Positions 40,593 through 48,572 are shown, counted from the stretch's first letter. The stretch is DNA of 64,000 nucleotides from Candidatus Nanoarchaeia archaeon (GCA_028713895.1 JAQTNH010000001.1:578979-642978), one strand, 5' to 3'. Made by a program: numbers and translations. Notes: generated from the sequence alone by a model not told the origin.

Positions 40593-41987
40593 TTATTCTT
40601 TTAAGATTCCATAGCCGACAAGTCGCCACTTCTGCCCGATTTGCCTGCTGAAGACAATGCGCTCTCCTGCGTAAATGCACACCGGAAGCTTGAGAACCAT
40701 CTCGATTGTGTTCCCCTGCGTTTTGGTTATTATCCCGACTGAACGCGAAGTCCAGGCATTAATCATTATCGGCTCGTTTGTCTTCAGGGGTTGGGTTGCA
40801 AGCTCTTCCTTTGAGCCGACTACGCGCTCAAGCAGATGAACTTCAAGCTTCATCTTGTGCCATACTTTTGGCATTTTGCCCCGCAGCCCTGCAACGTGCC
40901 CGACAAGCGTGTCTGATTTTGCAACGAACGGGTCAAGCTCAGTGCCTAATCCGGATGAGCCGCCCGGAACAAGCTCATTGACTTTTACGTTGCTGATGAA
41001 TGCGCTTGTGACTTTTGAAAAGATTGGCTGCCACTCAACATTTGCGCCTTTTATTATCTTTCGTCCGGGCAAAATCTCTATCTCATCGCTTACTCTCATT
41101 TTTCCCTGCTTGAGTATTCCGCCGAGGACTCCGCCCTTAATCTTTAAGATGTCTGTGCCAGGTTTATTAACGTCAAAGCTTCGCGCGATTAAGAATATAG
41201 GGTCAGCATCAAGATTTCTTTTTGGAGTCGGGATAAATTTTTCAATTGCCCAAAGGAGATAATCAATGTTAGCGCCGTACTGTGCGGATATCGGGATGAT
41301 AGGCGCATTTTCAGCAATAGTCCCCTTCACAAAGTCCTTTATGCATTTGTAGTGGAGCTTTGCCTGTTCAGGCGTTATCAAATCAATCTTATTCTGGACG
41401 ATAACAATATTTTTGATTCCGCCAATTTCAAGCGCTGTCAAGTGCTCCTTTGTCTGCGGCTGCGGGCAGGGCTCGTTTGCAGCGATTACAAGAATTGCCC
41501 CGTCCATTGTTGCCGCCCCTGTGAGCATTGTCGCCATCAGGGTCTCGTGCCCAGGCGAATCAACAAAAGAAATCCTTCGCACCGGAACCGTGTCCTCAAA
41601 ATGCTTCACACATTTTTTTGCAGTTGTAAAACATTCCGGCTCGCTGCATTTAGGACATCTGCGGACTGTGAAATCAGCATAACCCAAACGTATTGTCAAG
41701 CCGCGCTTTATTTCCTCGGAATGCTCCTGGGTCCATTTGCCTGTCAGCTCGTGAACAAGAGTTGTTTTTCCGTGAGCAACATGCCCGATTGTTCCAATGT
41801 TAACTTCTGCGATGTATTCTGTTTCCGGAATTTTCGGAGATTCAATCTTTTTTGCTTCAATAGGTGGCTGAGCTTGTGTTTCGGATTTTGCAATCTTGGG
41901 AGCTTTAGTTTTACGTGGCTTTTTTTCAGTAGCCTGCTCTACCTGTTTTGTTTCTTCAGTTTTTTCTTCAGGCTTCTTTTTAACCAC
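40593..41987 (-). CDS. eif2g: translation initiation factor aIF2 gamma
   Basis: GTPase subunit that delivers initiator tRNA. G1 is GHVAHGKTT, with Ala as in eukaryotic eIF2 gamma rather than Asp; G3 DSPGHE; G4 NKID. A zinc knuckle CPKCSEPECFTTAKKC follows the switch region. The factor core begins near residue 60 of a Lys/Glu/Thr/Pro-rich extension. I choose the GTG with GAGG 9 nt upstream. The longer frame from the ATG at 42032 would begin inside a hairpin repeated upstream of aIF5B, so it is probably untranslated. Operon with S6e. Confidence 0.93.
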   Translation of the reverse strand: MVKKKPEEKTEETKQVEQATEKKPRKTKAPKIAKSETQAQPPIEAKKIESPKIPETEYIAEVNIGTIGHVAHGKTTLVHELTGKWTQEHSEEIKRGLTIRLGYADFTVRRCPKCSEPECFTTAKKCVKHFEDTVPVRRISFVDSPGHETLMATMLTGAATMDGAILVIAANEPCPQPQTKEHLTALEIGGIKNIVIVQNKIDLITPEQAKLHYKCIKDFVKGTIAENAPIIPISAQYGANIDYLLWAIEKFIPTPKRNLDADPIFLIARSFDVNKPGTDILKIKGGVLGGILKQGKMRVSDEIEILPGRKIIKGANVEWQPIFSKVTSAFISNVKVNELVPGGSSGLGTELDPFVAKSDTLVGHVAGLRGKMPKVWHKMKLEVHLLERVVGSKEELATQPLKTNEPIMINAWTSRSVGIITKTQGNTIEMVLKLPVCIYAGERIVFSRQIGQKWRLVGYGILKE

Positions 41988-42013
41988 TCTACTTAACCTC
42001 GTTTTCTGTTTCG

Positions 42014-42030
42014 GACAGCACAAGGCTGTC
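42014..42030. repeat. GACAGC hairpin before aIF2 gamma
   Basis: GACAGC-ACAAG-GCTGTC, perfect 6-bp stem, 5-nt loop, followed by ATG on the plus strand. The only other copy in the window, differing at one loop base, precedes aIF5B at 44410. It lies between the S6e stop and the aIF2 gamma start. Confidence 0.65.
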
Positions 42031-42044
42031 ATGTATCCGCGCCA

Positions 42045-42443
42045 TTACGCTTTTGCCTCTTCTTTTCCAAGCGCAGCTGCAAGTGATTTTTCCCCATGAT
42101 ACTTTACAACCTTGCAGTTAATCTGGGCTATCTCCTCAGAAATCTGGTTTCCGCGCAGGGACTTTCTCTTTTTGTCCCCTCTGTCTTTTGGATGGAAACC
42201 TGGGCCGCTTGATATAAGAACCTTTATCCTCTTGGTGCCCATTATGTCCTTTCGCATTGGGAAACCTTCCTTGTCGCTTCCGCCTGTAATCTGTAACTCA
42301 AATCCTGCAGCGTTTACTATCTCGCCGCGGAAATTGTTCCCAATCTTAAGCCCTATAAGCTTGTCTGCGTCAGGGGATTTTACTTCTACCTGATATGCTT
42401 TCTTAGCTTTAGGGTCAGAAATAACTAGTCTAAAATCTGCCAT
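42045..42443 (-). CDS. rps6e: small ribosomal subunit protein S6e (eS6)
   Basis: 132 residues from MADFRLVISDPK; a GGGAG lies 10 nt upstream. Family blocks are FRLVISDPKAKKAYQVE, ITGGSDKEGFPMRKD and RGDKKRKSLRGNQISEEIAQIN. Length is that of archaeal S6e without the eukaryotic phosphorylated tail. It lies between aIF5B and aIF2 gamma, the usual archaeal arrangement of translation genes. Confidence 0.95.
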   Translation of the reverse strand: MADFRLVISDPKAKKAYQVEVKSPDADKLIGLKIGNNFRGEIVNAAGFELQITGGSDKEGFPMRKDIMGTKRIKVLISSGPGFHPKDRGDKKRKSLRGNQISEEIAQINCKVVKYHGEKSLAAALGKEEAKA

Positions 42444-42502
42444 TACATTCACACTCCCGGGCATCAAACTTTAAGAGTTTTCAGCCAGTCATTGTTTTCA
42501 GC

Positions 42503-42546
42503 ACAGCGAATCAATATTCGCTTGCGTCAAGAACCAAATGGTTCTT
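42503..42546. repeat. two intergenic hairpins between aIF5B and S6e
   Basis: AGCGAAT-CAAT-ATTCGCT (42505-42522) and AAGAACC-AAAT-GGTTCTT (42529-42546), each with 7-bp perfect stems and four-base loops. They stand 31 bp after the aIF5B stop and 59 bp before the S6e start. They could mark a transcript end or a processing site; flanks GCAC and TTGC resemble the outer stems of family A. Confidence 0.55.
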
Positions 42547-42577
42547 AACGAATTAACAGAATAATGGTTTTTAAAGG

Positions 42578-44356
42578 TTACTCTTCTTCTTTGTCTTCGT
42601 GCTTTTCTATTATTTCCTTGAACTCCCGAAGAGTCTGGATTTCATCAGCAGAGAGCTCAGCTGCAAACTCTGATTCTATTATTTCAATGTTTGAGCGCGG
42701 AACAAAAACGTAGAGCGTTTCATCCTCCTTGATTGTGCGCCCGATTGTAGGCCCCTGGATGGAAACAGCAATTTTCTGCCCTGCTTTTGCTTCACTTATG
42801 TTTTCGCCTTCAGACTGAAGCTGGTGGATTTCCCCGATTTCCTTGCCGTTTGTTTTTATGAGCCTGACTTTTGTCCGGATGCGTCCGGCAAGAACCTCGA
42901 CTCCGACAACAGCAGGATTGCACTGGCGGAAAACAAAGCCCTTTAGCAGCTTTATTTTTGCGGGCCAGATGAGCTTTGCAAGCGCCTGGCTTCGCCTTTC
43001 TGTTTCCTGCTGGTATTTCCACTGCAGGTAATCCTCATATATTGAGTATACTATGTTGGAAGAAAATATCTTTACATTGTGCTCTTTTGCATACTGCTCG
43101 ACATCTTTTGGAATTTTGACATTGAATGTGAAAATAACACCAATCAGCGGATTATTCTCGGCAATGCGCTTTGCTTCGATAACATCTGTCTTTGTCAAAT
43201 CCCCGATTGCTGCCTTGCGTATGGGAACATTGATTTTTTTCATGAGTCCTGTGAGAGCCTCAATTGCGCCGATAGAGTCTGCCCTGATTATTGCGCCTTC
43301 TTCGTCAGAGGCTTTGAGGAGCGTCTTGATTTCTTTCTGAAGCTCTTTTTTTGCCTGCTCTTCCTCTGCCTTTGACTGGACTTCCCAGACCGGCATTCCG
43401 GCTACTGCATTGTCAAGCCCGGGCGCGCTTATTTTTATTCCAGCCGCCGCAGTAACTGACTTTACATTCAGGAACTGCCCTTTCTCGCGAAGCTCTTTCA
43501 TTGGCGAAGGCTTAAGCAGAGCCCTGACTTTTGTGACAATGGGCTCGTTCAAGCCAGGCATCACGATTGTGTCGCCGACATCAAGAGTCCCTGCATAGAG
43601 TATTACATCAATCGTTTTTCCAAGCCCTTTTTCATCCTTTATTTCTATGATACTTCCCCGCGCTGGGCCGCTCACTTCAATCTTCAGCTGGTTTTCAAGA
43701 TATTTCTGCGCAAGCCCGGTAAGAACCATCAGCAGCTCTGGAATCCCCTCCTTGGTTAATCCTGAGCAGGGAATTATTGCAACCTGCTTTGTGTAGTCAT
43801 TGACGCGGTCAAACCGTTCGGAGTTTACCCCGTAATCTGAAAGCGCGATTACAAGCTTGTACAACTGGTTGTCAAGCTCCTCCTTGACATGCTCAGGCTG
43901 CTCTGCAAAACTTTTCATGAAAGGCTGTTCCTCGTGTTTTTGCCAGCCGTCTATCAAATCAATCTTGTTCGCGGCAACAACGAATGGAACCTTGAACTGC
44001 TTGAGAACCTCAAGAGCCTCGCGTGTCTGCGCTTTGAACCCTTCGTTGATGTCAACAACAAGAACTGCAATGTCAGAGATTGAACCGCCTCGCTTGCGAA
44101 GGTTTGAGAATGCTTCGTGGCCAGGAGTGTCAATCATCAGGAAACCAGGGATTGTGAGTTTGATATTCAGCTTGTCAATCAGGCCGAAAGTCGCCTTTTT
44201 TATCGCATCAATAGGGACTTCAGTGGCGCCTATGTGCTGTGTGATGGCTCCAGCTTCCCTTTTGGCAACAGCAGTGCCCCTAAGCTTGTCTAATATCGTT
44301 GTTTTCCCGTGGTCAATGTGCCCGACCACCGATATTATGGGCTGTCGTATTGCCAT
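42578..44356 (-). CDS. infB: translation initiation factor aIF5B
   Basis: GTPase for ribosomal subunit joining, 592 residues from MAIRQPIISVVGHIDHGKTT. G3 DTPGHEAF and G4 NKID are visible; the C-terminal domains include LLKGFVFRQCNPAVVGVEVL. A longer frame to 44449 adds 31 residues that begin in a hairpin repeat shared with the aIF2 gamma leader and do not match the factor, so I reject it. It heads the aIF5B, S6e, aIF2 gamma cluster. Confidence 0.95.
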   Translation of the reverse strand: MAIRQPIISVVGHIDHGKTTILDKLRGTAVAKREAGAITQHIGATEVPIDAIKKATFGLIDKLNIKLTIPGFLMIDTPGHEAFSNLRKRGGSISDIAVLVVDINEGFKAQTREALEVLKQFKVPFVVAANKIDLIDGWQKHEEQPFMKSFAEQPEHVKEELDNQLYKLVIALSDYGVNSERFDRVNDYTKQVAIIPCSGLTKEGIPELLMVLTGLAQKYLENQLKIEVSGPARGSIIEIKDEKGLGKTIDVILYAGTLDVGDTIVMPGLNEPIVTKVRALLKPSPMKELREKGQFLNVKSVTAAAGIKISAPGLDNAVAGMPVWEVQSKAEEEQAKKELQKEIKTLLKASDEEGAIIRADSIGAIEALTGLMKKINVPIRKAAIGDLTKTDVIEAKRIAENNPLIGVIFTFNVKIPKDVEQYAKEHNVKIFSSNIVYSIYEDYLQWKYQQETERRSQALAKLIWPAKIKLLKGFVFRQCNPAVVGVEVLAGRIRTKVRLIKTNGKEIGEIHQLQSEGENISEAKAGQKIAVSIQGPTIGRTIKEDETLYVFVPRSNIEIIESEFAAELSADEIQTLREFKEIIEKHEDKEEE

Positions 44357-44409
44357 GTACAGAACAAAATTAGCATAATTTAAATTCTTATCTGAACGGT
44401 TCGTGTTTA

Positions 44410-44426
44410 GACAGCGCAAGGCTGTC
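44410..44426. repeat. GACAGC hairpin before aIF5B
   Basis: GACAGC-GCAAG-GCTGTC, the partner of the copy at 42014. It lies about 55 bp before the aIF5B start codon and its short flanks TT and CATG...CCG also match the other copy. Confidence 0.65.
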
Positions 44427-44464
44427 ATGCAGCCGTAAGATAATGACAAGTCTGTATAGCAAGC

Positions 44465-44472
44465 TTTAAAAA
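44465..44472 (+). promoter_or_regulatory. TATA box of the 51-residue protein gene
   Basis: TTTAAAAA centred about 40 bp before the ATG at 44508, giving a leader of about 13 nt that contains AGGTG. Confidence 0.45.
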
Positions 44473-44507
44473 AGAGTGAATTCCATTAAAGATTGTCAGG
44501 TGTTTGT

Positions 44508-44663
44508 ATGGCAAATGAATGCGAAAACTCAGAAATCATGGATGAAGATGATGCTGAAATGCAGGCAGATAATTCTGTATGGGAAACACTCACTCCTGAG
44601 CAGAAAAAATACTTCAAGAAGCTCAGCGAAAAGTCTCCTGACAATATGAAATACATTGGCTAA
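44508..44663 (+). CDS. small acidic protein, 51 residues
   Basis: ATG with an AGGTG Shine-Dalgarno sequence and a TATA box upstream. The product (MANECENSE..., ending DNMKYIG) is acidic in the first half with an amphipathic segment EQKKYFKKLSEK after WETLTPEQ. No Cys pair or signal peptide. The regulatory signals support expression although it is short and unknown. It lies between the divergent aIF5B gene and the convergent adk gene. Confidence 0.6.
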   Translation: MANECENSEIMDEDDAEMQADNSVWETLTPEQKKYFKKLSEKSPDNMKYIG

Positions 44664-44682
44664 AAATAAAATAGAAAAAATT

Positions 44683-45336
44683 CTACTGGATTACTCTTTT
44701 ATCCTTCAGAGCCTTCATTATCTTTGCAACCTGCTCGTCCGGAGGCACGTCAACGCTGTTGCACGGAATGTCTATCCGCACTCCCTTCTTTCCGTAATAA
44801 TCTATAAGCGGTGCTGTGCTTTTTTCGTAAACTTTCAGGCGCTCCTTGATGGACTCTGGCTTGTCATCAGAGCGCTGGTAAAGCTCTCCGCCGCATTTGT
44901 CGCAAATCCCCTCAACTTTTGTCTTGAGGTAAAGCGTGTTGTAGATTGCGCTGCATTTGCTGCACTGCCTTCTGGATGATAATCTTGCTATGATGACTCT
45001 TTCAGGCACGACAAGATTGATTACAGCATCGAGCTTTGCGAATTTTTCAAGCGATTCTGCCTGCTCGATTGTGCGCGGAAACCCGTCGAGAATAAATCCC
45101 TTTTTTGCATCAGACTCGGCCAGGCGCTTCTGCAAAACAGCCATAACTATTTTGTCAGGCACCAAGCCTCCGCTGTCCTGGCCCTTTCGTATCTCGGGCC
45201 CGAGTTTTGGGTCATCGCGGTTTGCCCGTAACAATTCTCCTGTAGAAACTGCAGGCACTTCAAGCTTTGGAGCCATGCGGGTTGCATAGGTTCCTTTTCC
45301 TGAGCCTGGCGGTCCAAGCATTGCCAACTTAACCAT
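44683..45336 (-). CDS. adk: adenylate kinase with zinc-binding lid
   Basis: Converts AMP and ATP to two ADP. P-loop GPPGSGKGT (8-16), AMP-site STGELLRA and DGFPRT, and a long lid with CSKC and CDKC that binds zinc, like bacterial-type AK rather than the trimeric archaeal AdkA. 217 residues. It follows L24e by 4 bp in the L7Ae, S28e, L24e cluster, a place often taken by nucleoside diphosphate kinase in other archaea. Confidence 0.96.
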   Translation of the reverse strand: MVKLAMLGPPGSGKGTYATRMAPKLEVPAVSTGELLRANRDDPKLGPEIRKGQDSGGLVPDKIVMAVLQKRLAESDAKKGFILDGFPRTIEQAESLEKFAKLDAVINLVVPERVIIARLSSRRQCSKCSAIYNTLYLKTKVEGICDKCGGELYQRSDDKPESIKERLKVYEKSTAPLIDYYGKKGVRIDIPCNSVDVPPDEQVAKIMKALKDKRVIQ

Positions 45337-45340
45337 ATAT

Positions 45341-45499
45341 TCACCCTTTTACCCATTTGGTGTTACGTGGCAGCCTGCCTAACTTCGTGTTCTTCTCGCA
45401 TTTTGAAGAACAGTAGTAGAATATCCTGCCATCATTCTTGACATACATGAGCCCTTCATGTTCTGTCATGTTTTTTTTGCAAAATGAACATTGCGGCAT
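45341..45499 (-). CDS. rpl24e: large ribosomal subunit protein L24e (eL24)
   Basis: 52 residues. Zinc ligands CSFC and CSSKC, then KNTKLGRLPRNTKWVKG, the family signature. It is the third gene of the L7Ae, S28e, L24e cluster and 12 bp from S28e. Short and easily missed. Confidence 0.93.
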   Translation of the reverse strand: MPQCSFCKKNMTEHEGLMYVKNDGRIFYYCSSKCEKNTKLGRLPRNTKWVKG

Positions 45500-45511
45500 T
45501 TAGAACACCCC

Positions 45512-45862
45512 TTATCTCCTTCCGCCGCGTCCACCAAGTGGAGCAGCTTCCATTTCAGTATCTCTGAGCATCAAGATGTCGCCTAATCGTACAGGGCCCT
45601 TGACATTTCGCCTGAGGACTTTTCCTGCATCGCGTCCTGCAAGAACCTTGCATCGCACCTGGATAACTTCCCCGCGTACGCCAGTGCGCGCGACTTCCTC
45701 AACGACTTTTGCCGGAGCTGCATCTTTGTACATCTCCATTCGCTCGTCTTCTTTGAGCTCTTCGATTACCTCTTCCCTTCGTCTGCGTGGGCCACCGCGT
45801 CGATCATCCTGTCTTCGATCGTTGCTGCGGACTGCGCCCCTGCCCTTTGTTTTTCCAACCAT
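45512..45862 (-). CDS. rps28e: small ribosomal subunit protein S28e (eS28) with N-terminal extension
   Basis: Family core (about residues 48-116): [56 protein letters not shown]. About 45 residues precede it, rich in Arg, Asp and Glu ([21 protein letters not shown]). Normal archaeal S28e is about 70 residues. The extension may contact rRNA or be a lineage-specific start mis-extension; no better ATG lies at the core start. Confidence 0.92.
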   Translation of the reverse strand: MVGKTKGRGAVRSNDRRQDDRRGGPRRRREEVIEELKEDERMEMYKDAAPAKVVEEVARTGVRGEVIQVRCKVLAGRDAGKVLRRNVKGPVRLGDILMLRDTEMEAAPLGGRGGRR

Positions 45863-45867
45863 TCAAA

Positions 45868-46209
45868 TCACTTCTTCAAAAGGTCCTTAAGCTGGTTCTT
45901 TGCATTGCCTTCATCAAGAACTGCAATTGCCGAGGTAGGCACGTCAAGCCCTGCTGCGTTTCCAAGCTCCTGTTTTGTCTTTATCTTTATGAAGTGTATC
46001 TTTTTTTCGCTGCATAACGGGCCAATGTGCATTGCTATTTCCGGCGGGCTGATATCCCCTGCAACCAGAACAAGCTTTGCCTGTCCGCGTTCAACTGCTT
46101 TTGTAGCCTCGTTCATTCCTTTCCTTAATTTTCCAGAATTTCGTGCTACTTCTACAACTTCAAGTGCTTTGTCTGCCTTGTCTTCCGGCAACTCGAAAGT
46201 ATTAGTCAT
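45868..46209 (-). CDS. rpl7ae: large ribosomal/RNA-binding protein L7Ae (eL8)
   Basis: Binds kink-turns in rRNA, box C/D and H/ACA RNAs and RNase P. The core TNTFELPEDKADKALEVVEVARNSGKLRKGMNEATKAVERGQAKLVLVAGDISPPE is typical. Start at ATG after GGAGGG at 7 nt; the 24-residue upstream frame is inside a family A hairpin region. First gene of the S28e, L24e, adk run. Confidence 0.95.
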   Translation of the reverse strand: MTNTFELPEDKADKALEVVEVARNSGKLRKGMNEATKAVERGQAKLVLVAGDISPPEIAMHIGPLCSEKKIHFIKIKTKQELGNAAGLDVPTSAIAVLDEGNAKNQLKDLLKK

Positions 46210-46228
46210 TTTCATTCCCTCCATCAAA

Positions 46229-46263
46229 CAGCCCTTTTGTTCGCCTTCGCTCACAAAGCGCTG
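46229..46263. repeat. intergenic hairpin (family A-like) before L7Ae
   Basis: CAGCCCTTTTGT and ACAAAGCGCTG pair imperfectly around a 12-nt loop, followed by GCGGAAAG. The CAGCC...CGCTGGCG frame matches the copy at 16771, but the core differs. It lies in the leader of L7Ae, just upstream of its Shine-Dalgarno sequence. Confidence 0.4.
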
Positions 46264-46329
46264 GCGGAAAGCTGCTTTCATTTTTCATTTGGTAACGTTT
46301 TCAAGAATTAAGGGGTTTTTAAAGGTTTT

Positions 46330-46890
46330 CTATTTTATGATACCTTTTTGCTTTAAGTAATTCCTAACAGTCCAGAAAATGTCCTTTGCGCGGTGCTCAA
46401 TAGTGTCCTGCTCCACATCTTGGATATGATATCCTATATTTTTGTATATCAAACGCAGCCTGTTCGCCAGTTCAAGGGCTTCCTCAAAAGTTTCCTGACG
46501 TATCTCAGTCTGCCTGTATATTTCGCGACTCAGCTCCATAAAAAAGACAATAGGCGCATAATTGGATTTTTTTGAGTCATTGATGACAAGTTCTGCAAGC
46601 GTTGAGTCATCGCTATACGCCATTGTGTCTATCATTGTCCTGTCAAGAAAAGCTATTACACCCTGGGGGATTTCCTGTTCTTTCTTTTTCTGTTGTTCAG
46701 CTACTTTGTACTGGAACTCCACAAGCTTTGTGGGTTTTTTGATGCCCTGTTTCTGGTATTCTTCTATCAATTCAGTAGCACATTCAGTTACAAAATAATA
46801 TCTTTCAGGCCACCCTTCGCACCGTTTTTTAAGCGCTTCTACAACAGATGTTTTTCCGCTGCCAGGCCCGCCAGTTATGATGAATCTCAT
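46330..46890 (-). CDS. NadR/Ttd14-like P-loop ATPase or kinase (AAA_28)
   Basis: Start at MRFIITGGPGSGKTSVVEAL, the P-loop at residues 6-14, with GGAGGTGAT as Shine-Dalgarno sequence. Family blocks FLDRTMIDTMAYS and FFMELSREIYRQTEIRQETFEEALEL resemble AAA_28 proteins such as NadR-type nicotinamide ribose kinases and Ttd14. 186 residues. The substrate is unknown. It lies 17 bp from the next unknown gene on the same strand, suggesting a joint role. Confidence 0.75.
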   Translation of the reverse strand: MRFIITGGPGSGKTSVVEALKKRCEGWPERYYFVTECATELIEEYQKQGIKKPTKLVEFQYKVAEQQKKKEQEIPQGVIAFLDRTMIDTMAYSDDSTLAELVINDSKKSNYAPIVFFMELSREIYRQTEIRQETFEEALELANRLRLIYKNIGYHIQDVEQDTIEHRAKDIFWTVRNYLKQKGIIK

Positions 46891-46906
46891 TTTATCACCT
46901 CCTGCT

Positions 46907-47524
46907 TTAACAATCACGCCCTTTTGTCGAGCTGATGACAGGGCCAATAATATCTTTTTCAGTTATGTATCCATTCAAATTTTTTAAATAATTTTTGATG
47001 TATTCTGAAATTTTATTATTAAGATTGGATTGTGTGTTATGCTTGTCGCATAAGCGCAAAATGAGCCATCCTTTGAGATATTTGTCCCCAGGTTTGTCGA
47101 GATATTCATTTTCTATTAAAAGATACTTCATGAGGTCCAATTCCTGTTCTAGCTTAGACCCTTCTAATTTTGTAAACCTTTGAGTAAAAGTTTCGCGTAT
47201 CCTTTTGTCCAACTCTTTTAAATTTATGTTAAACGTAATATCATATCTGTTGCAGAAAGGCATATCCCTATACCGATATATAGAAGGATGTTCATCCCAA
47301 TCCCCCAACTCGTGCCATACTTCTATGGTCTTGAATTTTTGTTGTCCACATAAGTCGCAATATTTTATAGGAGGTCTGTCCTCTTTGACTATGCTGAATC
47401 CGGGCTGTTTTATAATCTCGGACGCCTCTATAATTTTGGATAGCTCATCAAATTTTCCTTGAGATTCCAAGCGCGTAAGTTCTTTTTCGAGTTCATAAAA
47501 TTGTTTTAATCCATCCATCGCCAT
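46907..47524 (-). CDS. uncharacterised protein with CxxC motif
   Basis: 205 residues (start at the first ATG; a second in-frame ATG is 6 nt later). A charged N-terminal helix (KQFYELEKELTRLESQGKFDELSKI) precedes CDLCG (about 56-60) and a further Cys around residue 90 that could bind zinc. The rest is polar. No family recognised. It probably forms an operon with the AAA_28 gene. It diverges from the TrmB-type regulator gene. Confidence 0.55.
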   Translation of the reverse strand: MAMDGLKQFYELEKELTRLESQGKFDELSKIIEASEIIKQPGFSIVKEDRPPIKYCDLCGQQKFKTIEVWHELGDWDEHPSIYRYRDMPFCNRYDITFNINLKELDKRIRETFTQRFTKLEGSKLEQELDLMKYLLIENEYLDKPGDKYLKGWLILRLCDKHNTQSNLNNKISEYIKNYLKNLNGYITEKDIIGPVISSTKGRDC

Positions 47525-47565
47525 CGCCTCTAATCATGTTAAGCCCGCAGAAGCACTTAAATTTG

Positions 47566-47587
47566 TGTTGTCAAGTTGTTGACAACA
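47566..47587. promoter_or_regulatory. operator-like palindrome upstream of the TrmB-type regulator
   Basis: TGTTGTCAA-GTTG-TTGACAACA, 9-bp perfect arms and a 4-bp spacer, ending 2 bp before the TATA box. Size and position suit a TrmB-family dimer binding site that could block TBP/TFB access; autoregulation is the simplest reading. It also lies close to the divergent gene start at 47524. Confidence 0.6.
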
Positions 47588-47588
47588 G

Positions 47589-47597
47589 TATTTAAAA
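47589..47597 (+). promoter_or_regulatory. TATA box of the TrmB-type regulator gene
   Basis: TATTTAAAA predicts transcription start near 47618, making the ATG at 47621 leaderless or almost so. Confidence 0.5.
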
Positions 47598-47620
47598 AGA
47601 TGCAGCGCCTTAGATATTTC

Positions 47621-48331
47621 ATGGAAACGCAGGAAATTTTGGTGGAATTCGGGTTGACTCCTATTGAATCAAAGGTTTATTTAGCGCTGCTGACAACAGG
47701 AATGAGCCAGGCAGGACGGATAGCAAAAGAAGCGCAGCTCAACAGGACAACGACTTACGATGCTCTCAACAGGCTGATTGACAAGGGGCTTGTGAGCTAT
47801 GGGATAGAAGCTGGAAAAAAAGTTTTCAGAGCTGGAAACCCCAGCAAGTTCAAGGAAATCCTCAAGGAACGAGAACAGGAGATTGATGATGTTCTTCCGC
47901 GGTTAAACATGCTGTTCAGCAATGTGGCAACAAAGAAAGCAGTGACTTCGTACTATGGCAAAAAAGGAGTGCAGTCTGTATTCGAGGACATGATACGGCA
48001 TGCAAAGGAACTTTTTGTAATTGATGCAGGCGCACAGTTCACACAGATATTGCCATTGTATCAACCGCACTTTGTCATGGGGATAGAGAGTAATAAAATA
48101 AAGATAAAGCATATTGCACGACGCGGAGTGGATGTAAAACCAACAAAAACAACTGAAGTAAGATATCTTCCAAAGAATGTTCTTACAACAGCAGGCATGA
48201 CACTTTATGCTGACAGGGTTGCGATAACAATATGGACAGACACGCCTGAAGCTGTGATAATACGCAATAAAGCTGTGTATGAATCCTTTAAGAACTATTT
48301 TGACATTTTGTGGAAGAGCGCAAAGCCCTAA
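47621..48331 (+). CDS. TrmB-family transcriptional regulator
   Basis: An N-terminal winged helix (LTPIESKVYLALLTTGMSQAGRIAKEAQLNRTTTYDALNRL, about residues 10-55) and a C-terminal effector domain with an N-terminal dimer helix (KEREQEIDDVLPRL). The regulators respond mostly to sugars in archaea; no sugar ABC transporter is next to this one, but a sugar nucleotidyltransferase lies just downstream. Start at the ATG giving METQEILVEFGL, matched to the TATA box; an upstream frame adds 15 residues. 236 residues. Confidence 0.87.
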   Translation: METQEILVEFGLTPIESKVYLALLTTGMSQAGRIAKEAQLNRTTTYDALNRLIDKGLVSYGIEAGKKVFRAGNPSKFKEILKEREQEIDDVLPRLNMLFSNVATKKAVTSYYGKKGVQSVFEDMIRHAKELFVIDAGAQFTQILPLYQPHFVMGIESNKIKIKHIARRGVDVKPTKTTEVRYLPKNVLTTAGMTLYADRVAITIWTDTPEAVIIRNKAVYESFKNYFDILWKSAKP

Positions 48332-48519
48332 GGGAAAACATAGGCTGTGGCACGGCTTGCGCCGATTTTCTGGATTTTGCCATCTTTGACAAGCTCGTTG
48401 AGATACTTGCGCGCCTGAGGCAGGGGAACCCCGCCAATCGCTGCTATCTGCTTTAGCTTTACATTCCCGCACCTGCGCATGACTGTGCAGAAATGCGTGT
48501 AAAACTCCTCTTTGTCCAT
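48328..48519 (-). CDS. small winged-helix DNA-binding protein
   Basis: 63 residues with an HTH-like core: KLKQIAAIGGVPLPQARKYLNELVKDGKIQKIG. The C-terminal ATAYVFP may be the wing. It overlaps the end of the TrmB-type gene by 4 bp on the opposite strand. Possible local regulator; target unknown. Confidence 0.6.
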   Translation of the reverse strand: MDKEEFYTHFCTVMRRCGNVKLKQIAAIGGVPLPQARKYLNELVKDGKIQKIGASRATAYVFP

Positions 48520-48572
48520 GGCTAATATCTGAACGCGTAACTTTTTTAATATTGCGCAATTTAGTGTTAACT

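Noticed and set aside
41352-41996. 214-residue frame on the plus strand inside aIF2 gamma
   Set aside because: Shadow of a highly conserved GTPase gene; sequence is low complexity (Cys, Phe, Arg) from antisense translation.
42032-44449. Longer N termini of aIF2 gamma and aIF5B beginning with MTAL
   Set aside because: The extra residues come from a hairpin repeat common to both leaders and do not match the factor families; internal starts fit better.
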